Below, one piece after another: positions 56,406-64,000 of a stretch of DNA of 64,000 nt. The notes beneath the pieces were generated by a model, which saw only the letters and a program-made list of their open reading frames with translations, did no database searches and was not told the DNA's origin. A program made the translations under genes and the position numbers. Numbering within the stretch: the stretch's first letter is position 1; each line of letters starts with the position of its first letter. Source of the stretch: CAWIUB01 sp963839175 (lineage in GTDB: Bacteria > Actinomycetota > Actinomycetes > Mycobacteriales > Jatrophihabitantaceae); contig CAWIUB010000050.1 in NCBI GenBank assembly GCA_963839175.1, forward strand, positions 124,001 through 188,000, written 5' to 3'.

Positions 56406-58820
56406 GTGACTGCAGACCACTACGTGCGATTCGAGAAGGTCACGTCGGTAGACGAGACCGAACGTGGGCTGCTGGCGAACCTTGACGGCGAGCAGTTACG
56501 GATCGATCTCGTCCGGGACGATGTGGTGCGGGTCAAGTTCAGCCGTGGCGGGGTGTTCGACGAGTCGCCCACCTTCGCGGTCTGCGTCGATCCGTTGTCG
56601 CAGGGCGTCGAGTTCAGGATCGAGAGGGACAACGATGTGGTCCGGCTGCGCACCTCGGCCGCCGTGGTCTCGCTCTGGCTGGACCCGTTTCGGCTGGACG
56701 TGCACCGCCCTGACGGCAGTCCGGTCGTGGAAACCGCCCGGGATACCGATGGTCGTTACTGGGCCTATGCGTCGCTGAACGACGCGTTCACTATCCGCCG
56801 CCGATGTCGCCAGGAAGACGCGATCTACGGATTGGGCGAGAAGACCGGGCGGCACAACCGCAAGGGCCGCGACTTCACGCTGTGGAACACCGACGTGCTT
56901 GACCCGAACGCGACCGAGCAGTTCACCGCGGGGCGGCCGGGCGACGATCCGCGGGTCGATCCGACCAGTGCCCAGTTCGACCCGTACTACGTGTCGATCC
57001 CGTTCTTCTACCACCAGACCGATCCCACCGGGACCATAGCGGCGTCGTTCGTGGACAACGGATACCGCGGCAGCTACGAGTTCTCGCATCCCGAGGAATA
57101 CCGCATTCACTTCTTCGGCGGGCAGTATACCGAGTACATCTTCGCCGGCCCGGATATGCCGGAGATTCTCGCTGCGTACACCTGGCTGACCGGGCGCATC
57201 GCGCCGCCGCCGCTCTGGTCGTTGGGGTATCACCAGTGCCGCTGGTTCGGCTACACCCAGGACGCCGTCGAGCAGCGCGCCCAGCGGCACCGCGACGACG
57301 AGATCCCGTGCGACAGCGTGTGGCTGGACATCGAATACATGGACGGCTACCGAGTGTTCACGTGGGATCCTGAAGCCTTCCCGGACGTCGCCGGCATGCT
57401 GGCCCGGCTGACGGCTATGGGTTTCCGGGTCATCACGATCATCGACCCGGGCGTCAAGTACGAGGTGGGGTACTGGGTCTTCGACCAGGCGCTGGAACGA
57501 GACGTGCTGTGCGAGACCGAAGGCGGCGGCGTCTACCTCGGGGAGGTCTGGCCGGGCACCACCGCGTTCCCGGACTTCGTCACCGAGGAAGCGCGCGCCT
57601 GGTGGGGTGAACTGAACGCGGCGCATGTCCAATCCGGGCTCGCCGGGATCTGGAACGACATGAACGAACCGGCCACCGGCGCGATCCCGCCCGACGCCAT
57701 GCGCTTCGGCAACGGGCGATACTCGCACGCGCGCTACCACAACCAGTACGCATTGCTGATGGCGATGGCGACCACCGCCGGGCTGCTGGACGCCATGCCG
57801 AACCGCCGCACCTTCGTGCTCTCCCGCGCGGGGTTCGCCGGCATCCAGCGTTACGCGGCCAACTGGCTGGGCGACAACCAGTCGCGCTGGGAGCATCTGT
57901 GGCTGAGCATCCCGATGGCCACGGGCTTCGGGATCGCCGGCCAGCCGTTCGTCGGTGCGGACATCGGCGGCTTTCAGGGCAACTCCAACGCCGAACTCTT
58001 CCTGCGCTGGATGCAATGCGGCACGCTCACACCGTTCTGCCGCAACCACTCGGAGATCGGCTACGTCGACCAGTACGCATGGTCGTGGGGTGACGTCATC
58101 CAGGACCTGGTGCGCGAGGCTATCCGGCTGCGTTATCGGCTGATGCCGTATCTGTACGCCACGTTCTTGCGCGCGTCCGAGACCGGCGCTCCGGTGCAGC
58201 GGCCACTAGTCTTCGACTACCAGTACGACCCGACGGTGCGTGACATCGACGACGAATACCTGCTCGGGCCGGACCTTCTGGTCGCGCCGGTCTTCCATGC
58301 GGGTTCGACACATCGCCAGGTGTACCTGCCGGCGGGCAGTTGGTACGACTGGCACACCGGGGCGCTGGTCGGGGGCAGCCGATACCTGATCACTCCGACG
58401 CCGATGGATCGCATCCCGGTCTACGCCCGCGGCGGCGCGGTAGTCCCGATGTGGACCGAGGCTCCGGCCACCACCGCGGGGTATCGCCCGGCGGCGATAG
58501 AGCTGCACCTATTCGTGCCGGGGTCGGATGGCAGTTATAGCTCATTTCTGCAAGAGGACGACGGGCTCACCTTCGCCGTCCGGGACGGCGCTCGGCTTCG
58601 CACGACGTTCGAGCTCACTCGCAGCGGCGCGCGGGTGGCGCTGCACGCGCAGGTCGAGGGCGACGGCTACCCCGAATTTGCCCGGCAGGCGTTCCACCTG
58701 GTGATACGCGGAGCGGCACCAGAGACGGTGCGGCTCGGTGAAACAGATCTGCGGGCCTCCGGCCAGCATTTCGTGCTGCCGAACGCAGGAAGTGGATTCG
58801 TCATCGAATTCGACGTGTAG
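56406..58820 (+). CDS. GH31 alpha-glucosidase
   Basis: 804 aa from GTG 56406, no signal peptide, so cytoplasmic. N-terminal beta-sandwich with YGLGEKTGRHNRKGRDFTLW; catalytic barrel with the nucleophile D418 in IWNDMNEPA and acid/base D519 in VGADIGGFQGN; C-terminal PVYARGGAVVPMW sandwich. Hydrolyses terminal alpha-linked glucose (alpha-1,4/1,6 oligosaccharides). No sugar transporter or regulator adjacent. Intact and of standard length. Confidence 0.95.
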   Translation: MTADHYVRFEKVTSVDETERGLLANLDGEQLRIDLVRDDVVRVKFSRGGVFDESPTFAVCVDPLSQGVEFRIERDNDVVRLRTSAAVVSLWLDPFRLDVHRPDGSPVVETARDTDGRYWAYASLNDAFTIRRRCRQEDAIYGLGEKTGRHNRKGRDFTLWNTDVLDPNATEQFTAGRPGDDPRVDPTSAQFDPYYVSIPFFYHQTDPTGTIAASFVDNGYRGSYEFSHPEEYRIHFFGGQYTEYIFAGPDMPEILAAYTWLTGRIAPPPLWSLGYHQCRWFGYTQDAVEQRAQRHRDDEIPCDSVWLDIEYMDGYRVFTWDPEAFPDVAGMLARLTAMGFRVITIIDPGVKYEVGYWVFDQALERDVLCETEGGGVYLGEVWPGTTAFPDFVTEEARAWWGELNAAHVQSGLAGIWNDMNEPATGAIPPDAMRFGNGRYSHARYHNQYALLMAMATTAGLLDAMPNRRTFVLSRAGFAGIQRYAANWLGDNQSRWEHLWLSIPMATGFGIAGQPFVGADIGGFQGNSNAELFLRWMQCGTLTPFCRNHSEIGYVDQYAWSWGDVIQDLVREAIRLRYRLMPYLYATFLRASETGAPVQRPLVFDYQYDPTVRDIDDEYLLGPDLLVAPVFHAGSTHRQVYLPAGSWYDWHTGALVGGSRYLITPTPMDRIPVYARGGAVVPMWTEAPATTAGYRPAAIELHLFVPGSDGSYSSFLQEDDGLTFAVRDGARLRTTFELTRSGARVALHAQVEGDGYPEFARQAFHLVIRGAAPETVRLGETDLRASGQHFVLPNAGSGFVIEFDV

Positions 58821-58874
58821 CCGTTCGGCAGGGCGGGTCGTCCTCGCCAACGCCAGCTGCCCGCGGTTGAAGTA

Positions 58875-59159
58875 CTACGCCGTTTCTATCGCGGAGCGTC
58901 GTGCCAGGATCTTGGCCAACCGGTCGTCCTGTGCGAACTCGCGAGCCAGCCGCTCCCATTCAATTCGACGCTCGGCGTTCCGGACTCGCGTCAGTGCGGC
59001 GGCAAGGCTAGCCAGCCGCTGTTCAGTATCGGGCACCTGGCCCACGTTAGGTGCGTCTCCCGCGTTGTACCAGGCGCCCCGGCCGGTGCACAGCCATTCC
59101 TCAGCGGCGCTCGGCGACGGGAGCGGGGAACCCGGCACAGCAGGAGCCGGTACCCACAA
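58875..59159 (-). CDS. Small hypothetical protein
   Basis: About 94 aa from a TTG at 59159, start uncertain (GTG 59045 also possible). Contains AEEWLCTGRGAWYNAGDAPN followed by two charged helices QRLASLAAALTRVRNAERRI and EWERLAREFAQDDRLAKILA. It ends ARRSAIETA. No family known. 40 nt after the dinB stop on the same strand, so possibly cotranscribed. Confidence 0.4.
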   Translation of the reverse strand: MWVPAPAVPGSPLPSPSAAEEWLCTGRGAWYNAGDAPNVGQVPDTEQRLASLAAALTRVRNAERRIEWERLAREFAQDDRLAKILARRSAIETA

Positions 59160-59199
59160 CTGGCCGTACTGGCAGCGAGAGCTGCACCGGGCCTGGCCG

Positions 59200-60258
59200 C
59201 TACTCGAACACCATCTCGGGATCGGCTGAGCCGGCTCGGTCGGCGAACTCGGCGCGCACGCCCAGCAGCCGCACCGGCCGGCGCTCAACGAATCGATCCA
59301 GGGCCGCCAGCGCACCCTGTTCGATCCTCTCCGCGTCGGTTGTCGGGGCGGCCAGCGGGTACCCGTGGGTGTGCGTGGTGAACGGCGCGTAGCGCACCTT
59401 CACCACGACGCGGGCCACCGGGCGCTGCTCAGCGGCAACATCGTCGGCCACCTGGCGCGCGACCCGCAGCACCTCGTCGCGCACTAGGCCCCAGTCCTCG
59501 AGATTGCGCTGAAAGGTGACTTCGCGGCTGCGGGAGCGCGCGACATACGGCGTCGCGCGGACCGGGGTGTGGTCCTGTCCGCGGGCGAGGCGGACCAGCC
59601 ACGGCCCGGTCGCCGGGCCCACATGCGCGGCGAGCAGCTGCGGGTCCGTCGCCGCCAGCTGGCGGACCGTCTGGATGCCCAGGCCCGCCAGCCGCTTGGC
59701 GGTCTTGGCTCCGATCCCCCACAAGGCGTCGGTCGGCCGGTGGCTGAGCACCTCGAACCAGGTCTCATCGGTCAACCGGAAGACGCCCGCCGGCTTGCCG
59801 AAACCGGTGGCCAGCTTCGCCTGCAACTTGTTCTGCCCGATGCCGACGGTGCAGTCCAGGAGGGTCGACGCCCGCACGCGCGCCTGGATGTCGCGGGCCG
59901 CCTGCTCCGGATCGTCGGTGTCGACCGCCAGGAACGCCTCGTCCCAGCCGAATACCTCTACCACTGCGTCGCTCTGCCGCAGCGTCGCCATCACCTGGGC
60001 CGAGGCTGTCTCGTAGACCTCGCGATCGACTGGCAGGAAGACGGCGTCCGGGCATTGCCGCGCTGCGGTGCGAAGCGGCAGCCCGGAGCGCACCCCGTAC
60101 GCGCGTGCCTCGTACGAGGCGGTGCTGACGACGCCCCGCTTGGTCGGGTCGCCGTCGCCGCCAACCACGACGGGACGTCCCCGCAGCTCGGGCCGGCGCA
60201 GCACCTCGACCGCGGCAAGGAACTGGTCGAGATCCACGTGCAACACCCAGCGGGTCAC
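59200..60258 (-). CDS. dinB: Y-family DNA polymerase IV
   Basis: 352 aa from GTG 60258 (TTG 60264 adds two residues). Catalytic acidic residues D9 in HVDLDQFLAAVE and the pair D/E in VFGWDEAFLAV; fingers motif GVVSTASYEARAYGV; helix-hairpin-helix RLAGLGIQTVRQLAATDP; little finger at 240-340. Error-prone lesion bypass. The palm motif is GWDEA instead of the usual SIDEA, a variation in one subgroup. No beta-clamp peptide is obvious at the C-terminus. Confidence 0.9.
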   Translation of the reverse strand: MTRWVLHVDLDQFLAAVEVLRRPELRGRPVVVGGDGDPTKRGVVSTASYEARAYGVRSGLPLRTAARQCPDAVFLPVDREVYETASAQVMATLRQSDAVVEVFGWDEAFLAVDTDDPEQAARDIQARVRASTLLDCTVGIGQNKLQAKLATGFGKPAGVFRLTDETWFEVLSHRPTDALWGIGAKTAKRLAGLGIQTVRQLAATDPQLLAAHVGPATGPWLVRLARGQDHTPVRATPYVARSRSREVTFQRNLEDWGLVRDEVLRVARQVADDVAAEQRPVARVVVKVRYAPFTTHTHGYPLAAPTTDAERIEQGALAALDRFVERRPVRLLGVRAEFADRAGSADPEMVFE

Positions 60259-60296
60259 ACCCAAGTGTCACCCACGATTGTGCAACTTCTGGCCGT

Positions 60297-60329
60297 CTGA
60301 GACGGGCGAAGGTTGCGCAATCGGGCACG
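60297..60329 (+). repeat. 33-bp direct repeat, copy 1
   Basis: ctgagacgggcgaaggttgc plus gcaatcgggcacg, identical to 61001-61033. The copies flank the broken glycolipid-binding gene in the same orientation. Confidence 0.9.
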
Positions 60330-60417
60330 CGAACGCTTGGCAGTGCGCGGCAACCAAACCGGCTGATTGTGACTGTCTTCGCGCTCGACGTTGCGCACCC
60401 ATGCAGTAAACGATGAT

Positions 60418-60916
60418 ATGAGCCGAGCATTGCGTCACACCCGCGATGCGGTCGCCGCCCGGACCGAGGGCGAGGCCTGGGCGGTGCGCTACACCGTGCG
60501 GGTCGATGACCGCTGGCATGCTCGTAGAGCAACGGTCGTCGGGCGAACTGCACAGGGGCTACGCGAGGTCGACCTGCGCTCGGTCGAAGACGGACGGTAG
60601 GCAGGTCGACGGGGAGCATCGTCCCGAGCTCGACGGCTGCTTCGATGTCGATCTCGAGTCCTCGGCCTGCACGAACACCCTGCCTGTCCATCGGCTGGGC
60701 CTGCGCGTCGGCCAGCGCGCTACGGCACCTGACGTGTATGTCCGCGCATTGGACTTGTCGGTGATGCGCCTCGAGCAGGACAACTGGCGATTGGGCGGCG
60801 GCGGATCGCATCGATACTGGTATCGATCGCCTGCGTTTGACTTCGAAGGCGAGCTGGTGTTCGACGCCGCTGCCCTCACGGTCGAGTATCCCGGCATTGG
60901 GCATCGCGTGCTGTGA
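60418..60916 (+). pseudogene. Putative glycolipid-binding family protein, frameshifted
   Basis: Frame 1 from ATG 60418 gives GEAWAVRYTVRVDDRWHARR and EVDLRSVEDGR, then TAG at 60598. The next frame continues QVDGEHRPELDGCFDVDLES, PVHRLGLRVGQRATAPDVYV, DLSVMRLEQDNWRLGGGG and SPAFDFEGELVFDAAALTVE to TGA 60916. Joined they make the putative glycolipid-binding domain (D-G-C-x-DVDLE, LPVHRLGL, PxFDFxxELVxD). One extra A in GACGGACGGTAGGCAG explains the break (GGT-GGCAG expected, giving Trp). The N-terminus is shorter than usual too. Confidence 0.72.
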
Positions 60917-61359
60917 GCACAATCGCCTCGTCCGACGGTCAGGTTGCGTGCAGCCTTGATCGCCACAACGCCGCGCCGAGGAGCAGTCCCCAGGTCAGGA
61001 CTGAGACGGGCGAAGGTTGCGCAATCGGGCACGAGCCCGGCCTGCACCAGCAGGCCGGCCGCGGTGAGCAGGCCGCCGTACCCCGTCAGCGCGATGGCGG
61101 CGAGCCAGGCGGTGACGCGAGCCGGCCGGCGCCACCGGGAACCTGCGGCCAATGGGCGGCTGTGGCGTTCCTCAGTGGGTGAGGTTGATCGGCGCGTGGC
61201 GGTGTGCGGCGCCGGGCACGTTACGGCTGCCACGTGCAGCGCTGCGCGTCGGCGGGACACGGTGCGCTCAGTGGTTCCGAGCTGTTCCGCGGTGTCGCGG
61301 GCGGACTTGCCGAGGTCGGTCAGCCAGCGGAGGACTTCATCCCGTTCGACGCGGGTCAA
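60559..61359 (-). CDS. HTH protein with one membrane helix, 3' end doubtful
   Basis: Starts with TTG 61359 overlapping the whiB7 stop by 4 nt (TTGA). Residues 1-40: LTRVERDEVLRWLTDLGKSA, RDTAEQLGTTERTVSRRRAA, a helix-turn-helix. A hydrophobic segment follows (VTAWLAAIALTGYGGLLTAAGLL cut as VTAWLAAIALTGYGGLLTAA, residues ~82-102). After the 33-bp repeat at 61001-61033 the frame runs antisense to the glycolipid-binding pseudogene until 60559; this last ~130 codons are probably not real, and the native end was likely lost at the repeat. Function: possible membrane-linked regulator. Confidence 0.45.
   Translation of the reverse strand: MTRVERDEVLRWLTDLGKSARDTAEQLGTTERTVSRRRAALHVAAVTCPAPHTATRRSTSPTEERHSRPLAAGSRWRRPARVTAWLAAIALTGYGGLLTAAGLLVQAGLVPDCATFARLSPDLGTAPRRGVVAIKAARNLTVGRGDCAHSTRCPMPGYSTVRAAASNTSSPSKSNAGDRYQYRCDPPPPNRQLSCSRRITDKSNARTYTSGAVARWPTRRPSRWTGRVFVQAEDSRSTSKQPSSSGRCSPSTCLPSVFDRAQVDLA
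61001..61033 (+). repeat. 33-bp direct repeat, copy 2
   Basis: Identical to 60297-60329, 704 bp apart. Divergent immediately outside. Confidence 0.9.
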
Positions 61360-61736
61360 GTCAGGCGGCCGGCCCTCGTGGTATCCGGCGACGGCCCGAG
61401 GCTGTCCTTTCGGGGGCGTCCTCGCGATCGCTTTTGGGTCACGATCCGGCCGTCGTCGAAGATCTGGCCGCCCCACACGCCGGCCCGCTCCCGCCGGTGG
61501 ACGGCGCCTGTCAGGCACCCCAGCATCGCCGGGCAGCCGGCGCAGAGCGCTTTCGCGCGCTCGAGATCGGCCGGGGCGTCGGCGAACCAGAGGTCGGGGT
61601 CGTGCCGCTGACAGGGCAGGTCGATGGGGGCGCGTCTGTCGATCGGGTCGCTGGAGGTCGCCGCCCCTGGCTGGGGGCGTACGCAGATCCGCCCGCTCGC
61701 CGGCGGGTCGGCGGTCCAGGTCGATGCGGTGGGCAT
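61356..61736 (-). CDS. whiB7: WhiB7-like Fe-S transcription factor
   Basis: 126 aa from ATG 61736. Four cluster cysteines: C42 in IDLPCQRHDPDLWFAD, then CAGCPAMLGC; turn motif GVWGGQIF; C-terminal AT-hook RGRPRK preceded by KRS. The AT-hook distinguishes WhiB7 from other Wbl proteins. WhiB7 with SigA activates intrinsic antibiotic resistance genes in response to translation inhibitors and redox change. N-terminal 40 residues are longer than in mycobacteria. Over 300 nt of leader lie upstream. Confidence 0.88.
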   Translation of the reverse strand: MPTASTWTADPPASGRICVRPQPGAATSSDPIDRRAPIDLPCQRHDPDLWFADAPADLERAKALCAGCPAMLGCLTGAVHRRERAGVWGGQIFDDGRIVTQKRSRGRPRKDSLGPSPDTTRAGRLT

Positions 61737-62265
61737 GGCTCGCCCGATCCACGCCCCCGGCCAACAGAGCCTGCAGTGCGTGAGCTTCAGCGTCGAATCG
61801 ATCGGCAATGGCCTCCCGATGCGGCCGCTGGCGCACGCCGTTCATGGTGTGCTGCACGTTGCTGCTTGGCGAACCGTCACCACGGTGCGAGCTGACGGCC
61901 AGCGTTGGGCGGCGTTGCCGGCTCGGCGTCGTCGCCCCCGTGCCGTCGCTTGCGGCGGCTCGCGCGGCACGGCGCTCGTTGGCGGCCTCGGCGATCAGTT
62001 CGTCGCGCCGGATGTCTGCGAGCTGCCCGATGACGTAGCTGTTCACGATGCGTCCTCTCGCTGTGGGTTGCTCGGCATTCAGCCTGTGCCGGGCGGGCGT
62101 TGCAGACATCGGCCAGGCGGCCGATGTCGGTCTGCCACGTCTCGGTGCGTTGCGGTCCCGGCTCCGTCGCGCAGCGGCGGTTCGAATGCCCCGCCGATCG
62201 TGCCCAGCGCGCTCACCTGCAGGTCGGACCGGCCCAGCCGCCGGGACAGCACACTGTCTGCACGT
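61737..62265 (-). other. Long region upstream of whiB7 with a possible short ORF
   Basis: 529 nt. A minus frame from GTG 62046 begins VNSYVIGQLADIRRDELIAE, then AANERRAARAAASDGTG, resembling short actinobacterial helical proteins, but it has no in-frame stop before running over whiB7. whiB7 genes are known for long leaders with an upstream ORF and attenuator; this could be that leader. 62110-62265 holds no convincing gene. Confidence 0.4.
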
Positions 62266-63114
62266 TCATCTGCTCATTCCCTCTCTGGTCATCGTGTGTT
62301 TCAGGATCGCGGGGATAACCATGTTCCAGGTCGCCGGTGGCAGCTCGTGGCCGGTCCGCACCAGCGGGAGCAGGCGGGCGCCGGGGATCTCCGTGACCAG
62401 TGCGAGCCCGTGGCCGTAGGGCAGGATGGGGTCCTCGGTGCCGTGGATGACGAGCGTCGGCGCGATCAGGTCTCGGAGTCGCTCCCGCCAACGGTCGGTC
62501 CCGTTGATGAGGTCGTGATTGGTCATGCTCGCGGCCATGCTGGCGGTGCGGTCGAAAACGCGGCCCCACAGATACCGCATGGCCGCTTCGTCGAAGGGGC
62601 GCGAGCGGCTGGCTGCGGCCCGGGCGAGGAACACCCCGTAGTCGATCACGGCGGACCGATCGGACCAGTCCGGCACCGTCGCGTCCATCAGGTCGGCAGC
62701 GGCCTGCTCGGCCATCGCCGGAAGGTCCGGGTCACCGCCGCCCGGGCTGGTGGAGATCAGGGTGAGCGATGCGACCCGGCGGGGATGGTCGAGGGCCACC
62801 AGCTGGCCGATGGCCCCGCCCATCGACATCCCCACCAGATGCGCTCTCGCCCGGTTGAAGACGTCAAGTAAACCGACGGCATCCGCGGCCAGATCACGCA
62901 GCGCGTACGCCGGAGCACCCGGCTGGTACGTGACCGACCGGCCGGTGTCGCGGTGGTCGTAGCGGATGACGAAGCGCCGCCCAGCGGCAAGACGAGCGCA
63001 GAACTTGTCCTCCCACCAGTCCATGGAGGCACCCGACCCCATGATGAGCAGGATGGCGGGGTCGGCCGGGTGACCGAAGGTCTCCACGCACAGGTCGACT
63101 CCGTTGGCGCGCAC
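62266..63114 (-). CDS. Alpha/beta-hydrolase
   Basis: 282 aa from GTG 63114, which begins the family N-terminus VRANGVDLCVETFGHPADPA. Oxyanion region MGSGASMDWW, nucleophile Ser in HLVGMSMGGAIGQ, acid Asp in VIHGTEDPILPYG, catalytic His in LVRTGHELPPA. Belongs to the RdmC/MhpC-like group of esterases or C-C hydrolases. The ATG at 63234 would add a 40-residue Pro/Arg-rich extension that I doubt. Substrate unknown. Confidence 0.87.
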   Translation of the reverse strand: MRANGVDLCVETFGHPADPAILLIMGSGASMDWWEDKFCARLAAGRRFVIRYDHRDTGRSVTYQPGAPAYALRDLAADAVGLLDVFNRARAHLVGMSMGGAIGQLVALDHPRRVASLTLISTSPGGGDPDLPAMAEQAAADLMDATVPDWSDRSAVIDYGVFLARAAASRSRPFDEAAMRYLWGRVFDRTASMAASMTNHDLINGTDRWRERLRDLIAPTLVIHGTEDPILPYGHGLALVTEIPGARLLPLVRTGHELPPATWNMVIPAILKHTMTREGMSR

Positions 63115-63234
63115 GTTCCTGGCGTGAGATTGCCCAGGCGAACCCACGCCACGCTGGTCGGGCGGGGCGGGCGGCCGGCGCGGGGGCCGGCCAGGACTGG
63201 TTGTCACCTCGGGCCGCATGCTGGACGCCGCCAA

Positions 63235-63636
63235 TCAGGACGGTTGCAGCGCTGGTTCGCTGTACAGCAGCTGCCAGACGTGCCCATCGACGTCTTGGAA
63301 GCTGCCGAAGTACATTCCGCCGTCGTGGGTACTCGGCTGCCATAGCGTGCCGCCCGCTGCGAGCGCCAGACCTACCGTTTCGTCGACCTGCTCCTTGCTG
63401 TCGGCTGATAGGCAGGTCAGCACCTCGGTGGACGTGGTGCTGTCACGGATCTCGTCGTTGATGAAGCTGCGGAATCGCTGTTCGCCGAGCAGCATCAGGT
63501 AGATGTTCTCGTCGATCATCATGCACGCGCACTGTTCGTCGGAGAACAGGGGCTGGTAGTCGAAGCCCAGCCTGGTGAAGAACTGCCTGGAGTTGTCGAC
63601 GTTCTTGACCGGCAGGCTCAGGTAGATCGTGCGCAT
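63235..63636 (-). CDS. VOC-superfamily protein
   Basis: 133 aa, ATG 63636 with GAGGAGG upstream. Begins MRTIYLSLPVKNVDNSRQFF, TRLGFDYQPLFSDEQCACMM and ends GSFQDVDGHVWQLLYSEPAL: the lactoylglutathione-lyase-like two-domain VOC fold often annotated as PhnB/extradiol relative. The H in DVDGHVWQL is a likely metal ligand. Substrate unknown. Confidence 0.85.
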   Translation of the reverse strand: MRTIYLSLPVKNVDNSRQFFTRLGFDYQPLFSDEQCACMMIDENIYLMLLGEQRFRSFINDEIRDSTTSTEVLTCLSADSKEQVDETVGLALAAGGTLWQPSTHDGGMYFGSFQDVDGHVWQLLYSEPALQPS

Positions 63637-63661
63637 CGGGTGTCGCCTCCTCTATCACGGT

Positions 63662-63874
63662 TCACGGGCTGCGGGTGGTCTTGTCGGCCCCGGGTGTGAC
63701 CGGGGCCGGTTGTTGCGGGTTGAAGTAGGCGGCTTCGGTGTGGATGAGCAGGGGCAACTCGCCCCGATCGAGGTAGATGCCGCGGCAGTCGAGGCATTGG
63801 TCGATGGTGACGCCACTGCGCTCGTAGGTGTCCATCCGGCCGCGGCACTTCGGGCAGGTCAACGCTGCGGTCAT
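63662..63874 (-). CDS. Small TFIIB-type zinc-ribbon protein
   Basis: 70 aa. CPKCRGRMDTYERSGVTIDQ followed by CLDCRGIYLDRGEL: two CxxC pairs around 18 residues apart, the zf-TFIIB/COG3809 pattern. Conserved in many bacteria, role unknown. ATG overlaps the upstream stop by 4 nt (ATGA). Confidence 0.85.
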   Translation of the reverse strand: MTAALTCPKCRGRMDTYERSGVTIDQCLDCRGIYLDRGELPLLIHTEAAYFNPQQPAPVTPGADKTTRSP

Positions 63875-63999
63875 CGGGCCGCTCGGGTGGGGTTGCGATC
63901 GGGTCCCGTTCGTTTGGGGGTGACGCGGCGCCGGGCGGCGGCCAGCCGGTCGCGGACCCGGTCGAGCAGCCGGCGCGGCCAGTGGTAGTCGACGGCCAG
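63871..63999 (-). CDS. C-terminal end of an unidentified gene (partial)
   Basis: 43 codons from the window edge to TGA: LAVDYHWPRRLLDRVRDRLA, then Ala/Arg-rich to TRAAR. Basic, helical tail; the body lies outside the window, so no function can be given. Overlaps the zinc-ribbon start by 4 nt. Confidence 0.6.
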   Translation of the reverse strand: MAVDYHWPRRLLDRVRDRLAAARRRVTPKRTGPDRNPTRAAR

Positions 64000-64000
64000 C

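Noticed and set aside
60559..60999. C-terminal ~145 codons of the HTH-membrane ORF
   Set aside because: Antisense to the glycolipid-binding gene and past a 33-bp repeat; likely open by chance in GC-rich DNA.
1..64000. CRISPR arrays, rRNA operons, replication origin
   Set aside because: No regularly spaced repeats, no rRNA sequence and no DnaA-box cluster were seen.

Overview
The window is about 64 kb of GC-rich DNA from a free-living actinomycete (Actinomycetota). The evidence is a mycothiol synthase (mshD), a GlnR regulator, a WhiB7-type regulator, an LmeA-like protein, an HbhA-like Lys/Ala-rich protein followed by DUF2516, PhoP-type PHO boxes, many GTG/TTG starts, dense 4-nt ATGA/GTGA/TTGA gene overlaps, and several apparently leaderless genes. 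Gene order around 34.9-43.7 kb follows, as I recall it, the Mycobacterium tuberculosis Rv0811c-Rv0820 neighbourhood, and 46.3-47.7 kb follows Rv0474-Rv0476. I cannot name the genus; a Frankiales/Jatrophihabitans-like or Mycobacteriales-related lineage would fit.

Layout. 0-10 kb: envelope and sugar genes (GalE-like epimerase, DegT aminotransferase, DMT exporter, large membrane protein, polysaccharide deacetylase, GT2, a lipid-flippase/pseudokinase fusion). 10-11.7 kb: a TrmB/LuxR regulator divergent from a tiny secreted peptide ending in DDWWW. 11.7-18 kb: phosphoglucomutase, siderophore-interacting reductase, serine dehydratase, DHA2 exporter with a divergent TetR. 18.1-18.3 kb: tRNA-Ser(GCT) and tRNA-Arg(ACG).

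18.3-25.5 kb is a genomic island bounded by a perfect 45-bp copy of the tRNA-Arg 3' half. It holds two toxin-antitoxin modules and two insertion sequences. Remnants of integrase genes lie at both ends: an N-terminal stub beside the tRNA and a frameshifted C-terminal piece beyond the distal att copy. Further accessory genes follow to about 28.9 kb (VOC protein, truncated YciI-like gene, VapBC).

28.8-36.5 kb: cholesterol-oxidase-like GMC enzyme, the pstSCAB phosphate operon with a PHO box (pstS is frame-disrupted at the signal peptide/mature junction), mshD and glnR. 36.7-43.7 kb: membrane protein, lmeA-like gene, a Cys-containing leader peptide ahead of the rhodanese gene, sseC, DsrE protein, nitrobindin, an orphan small-RNA-like transcription unit, pabC, fur and ygfZ. 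43.8-47.7 kb: MmpL transporter, XRE regulator, HbhA-like protein, DUF2516. 47.7-56 kb: SsuABC/ThiXYZ-like ABC operon, sedolisin remnant, DUF2784, slipin, a degenerate membrane metallophosphoesterase, a lone unusual ABC ATPase, and a ZIP transporter behind an iron-box-like palindrome. 56-64 kb: GH31 glucosidase, DNA polymerase IV, broken glycolipid-binding gene, HTH-membrane protein, whiB7-like gene, alpha/beta hydrolase, VOC protein, zinc ribbon.

The most interesting unexplained items are the roughly 225-nt minus-strand unit at 41.09-41.35 kb (promoter, Shine-Dalgarno, 12-codon ORF, long-range pairing, U-tract terminator, no downstream gene), the DDWWW peptide/regulator pair at 11.1-11.5 kb, and the split integrase/att arrangement.
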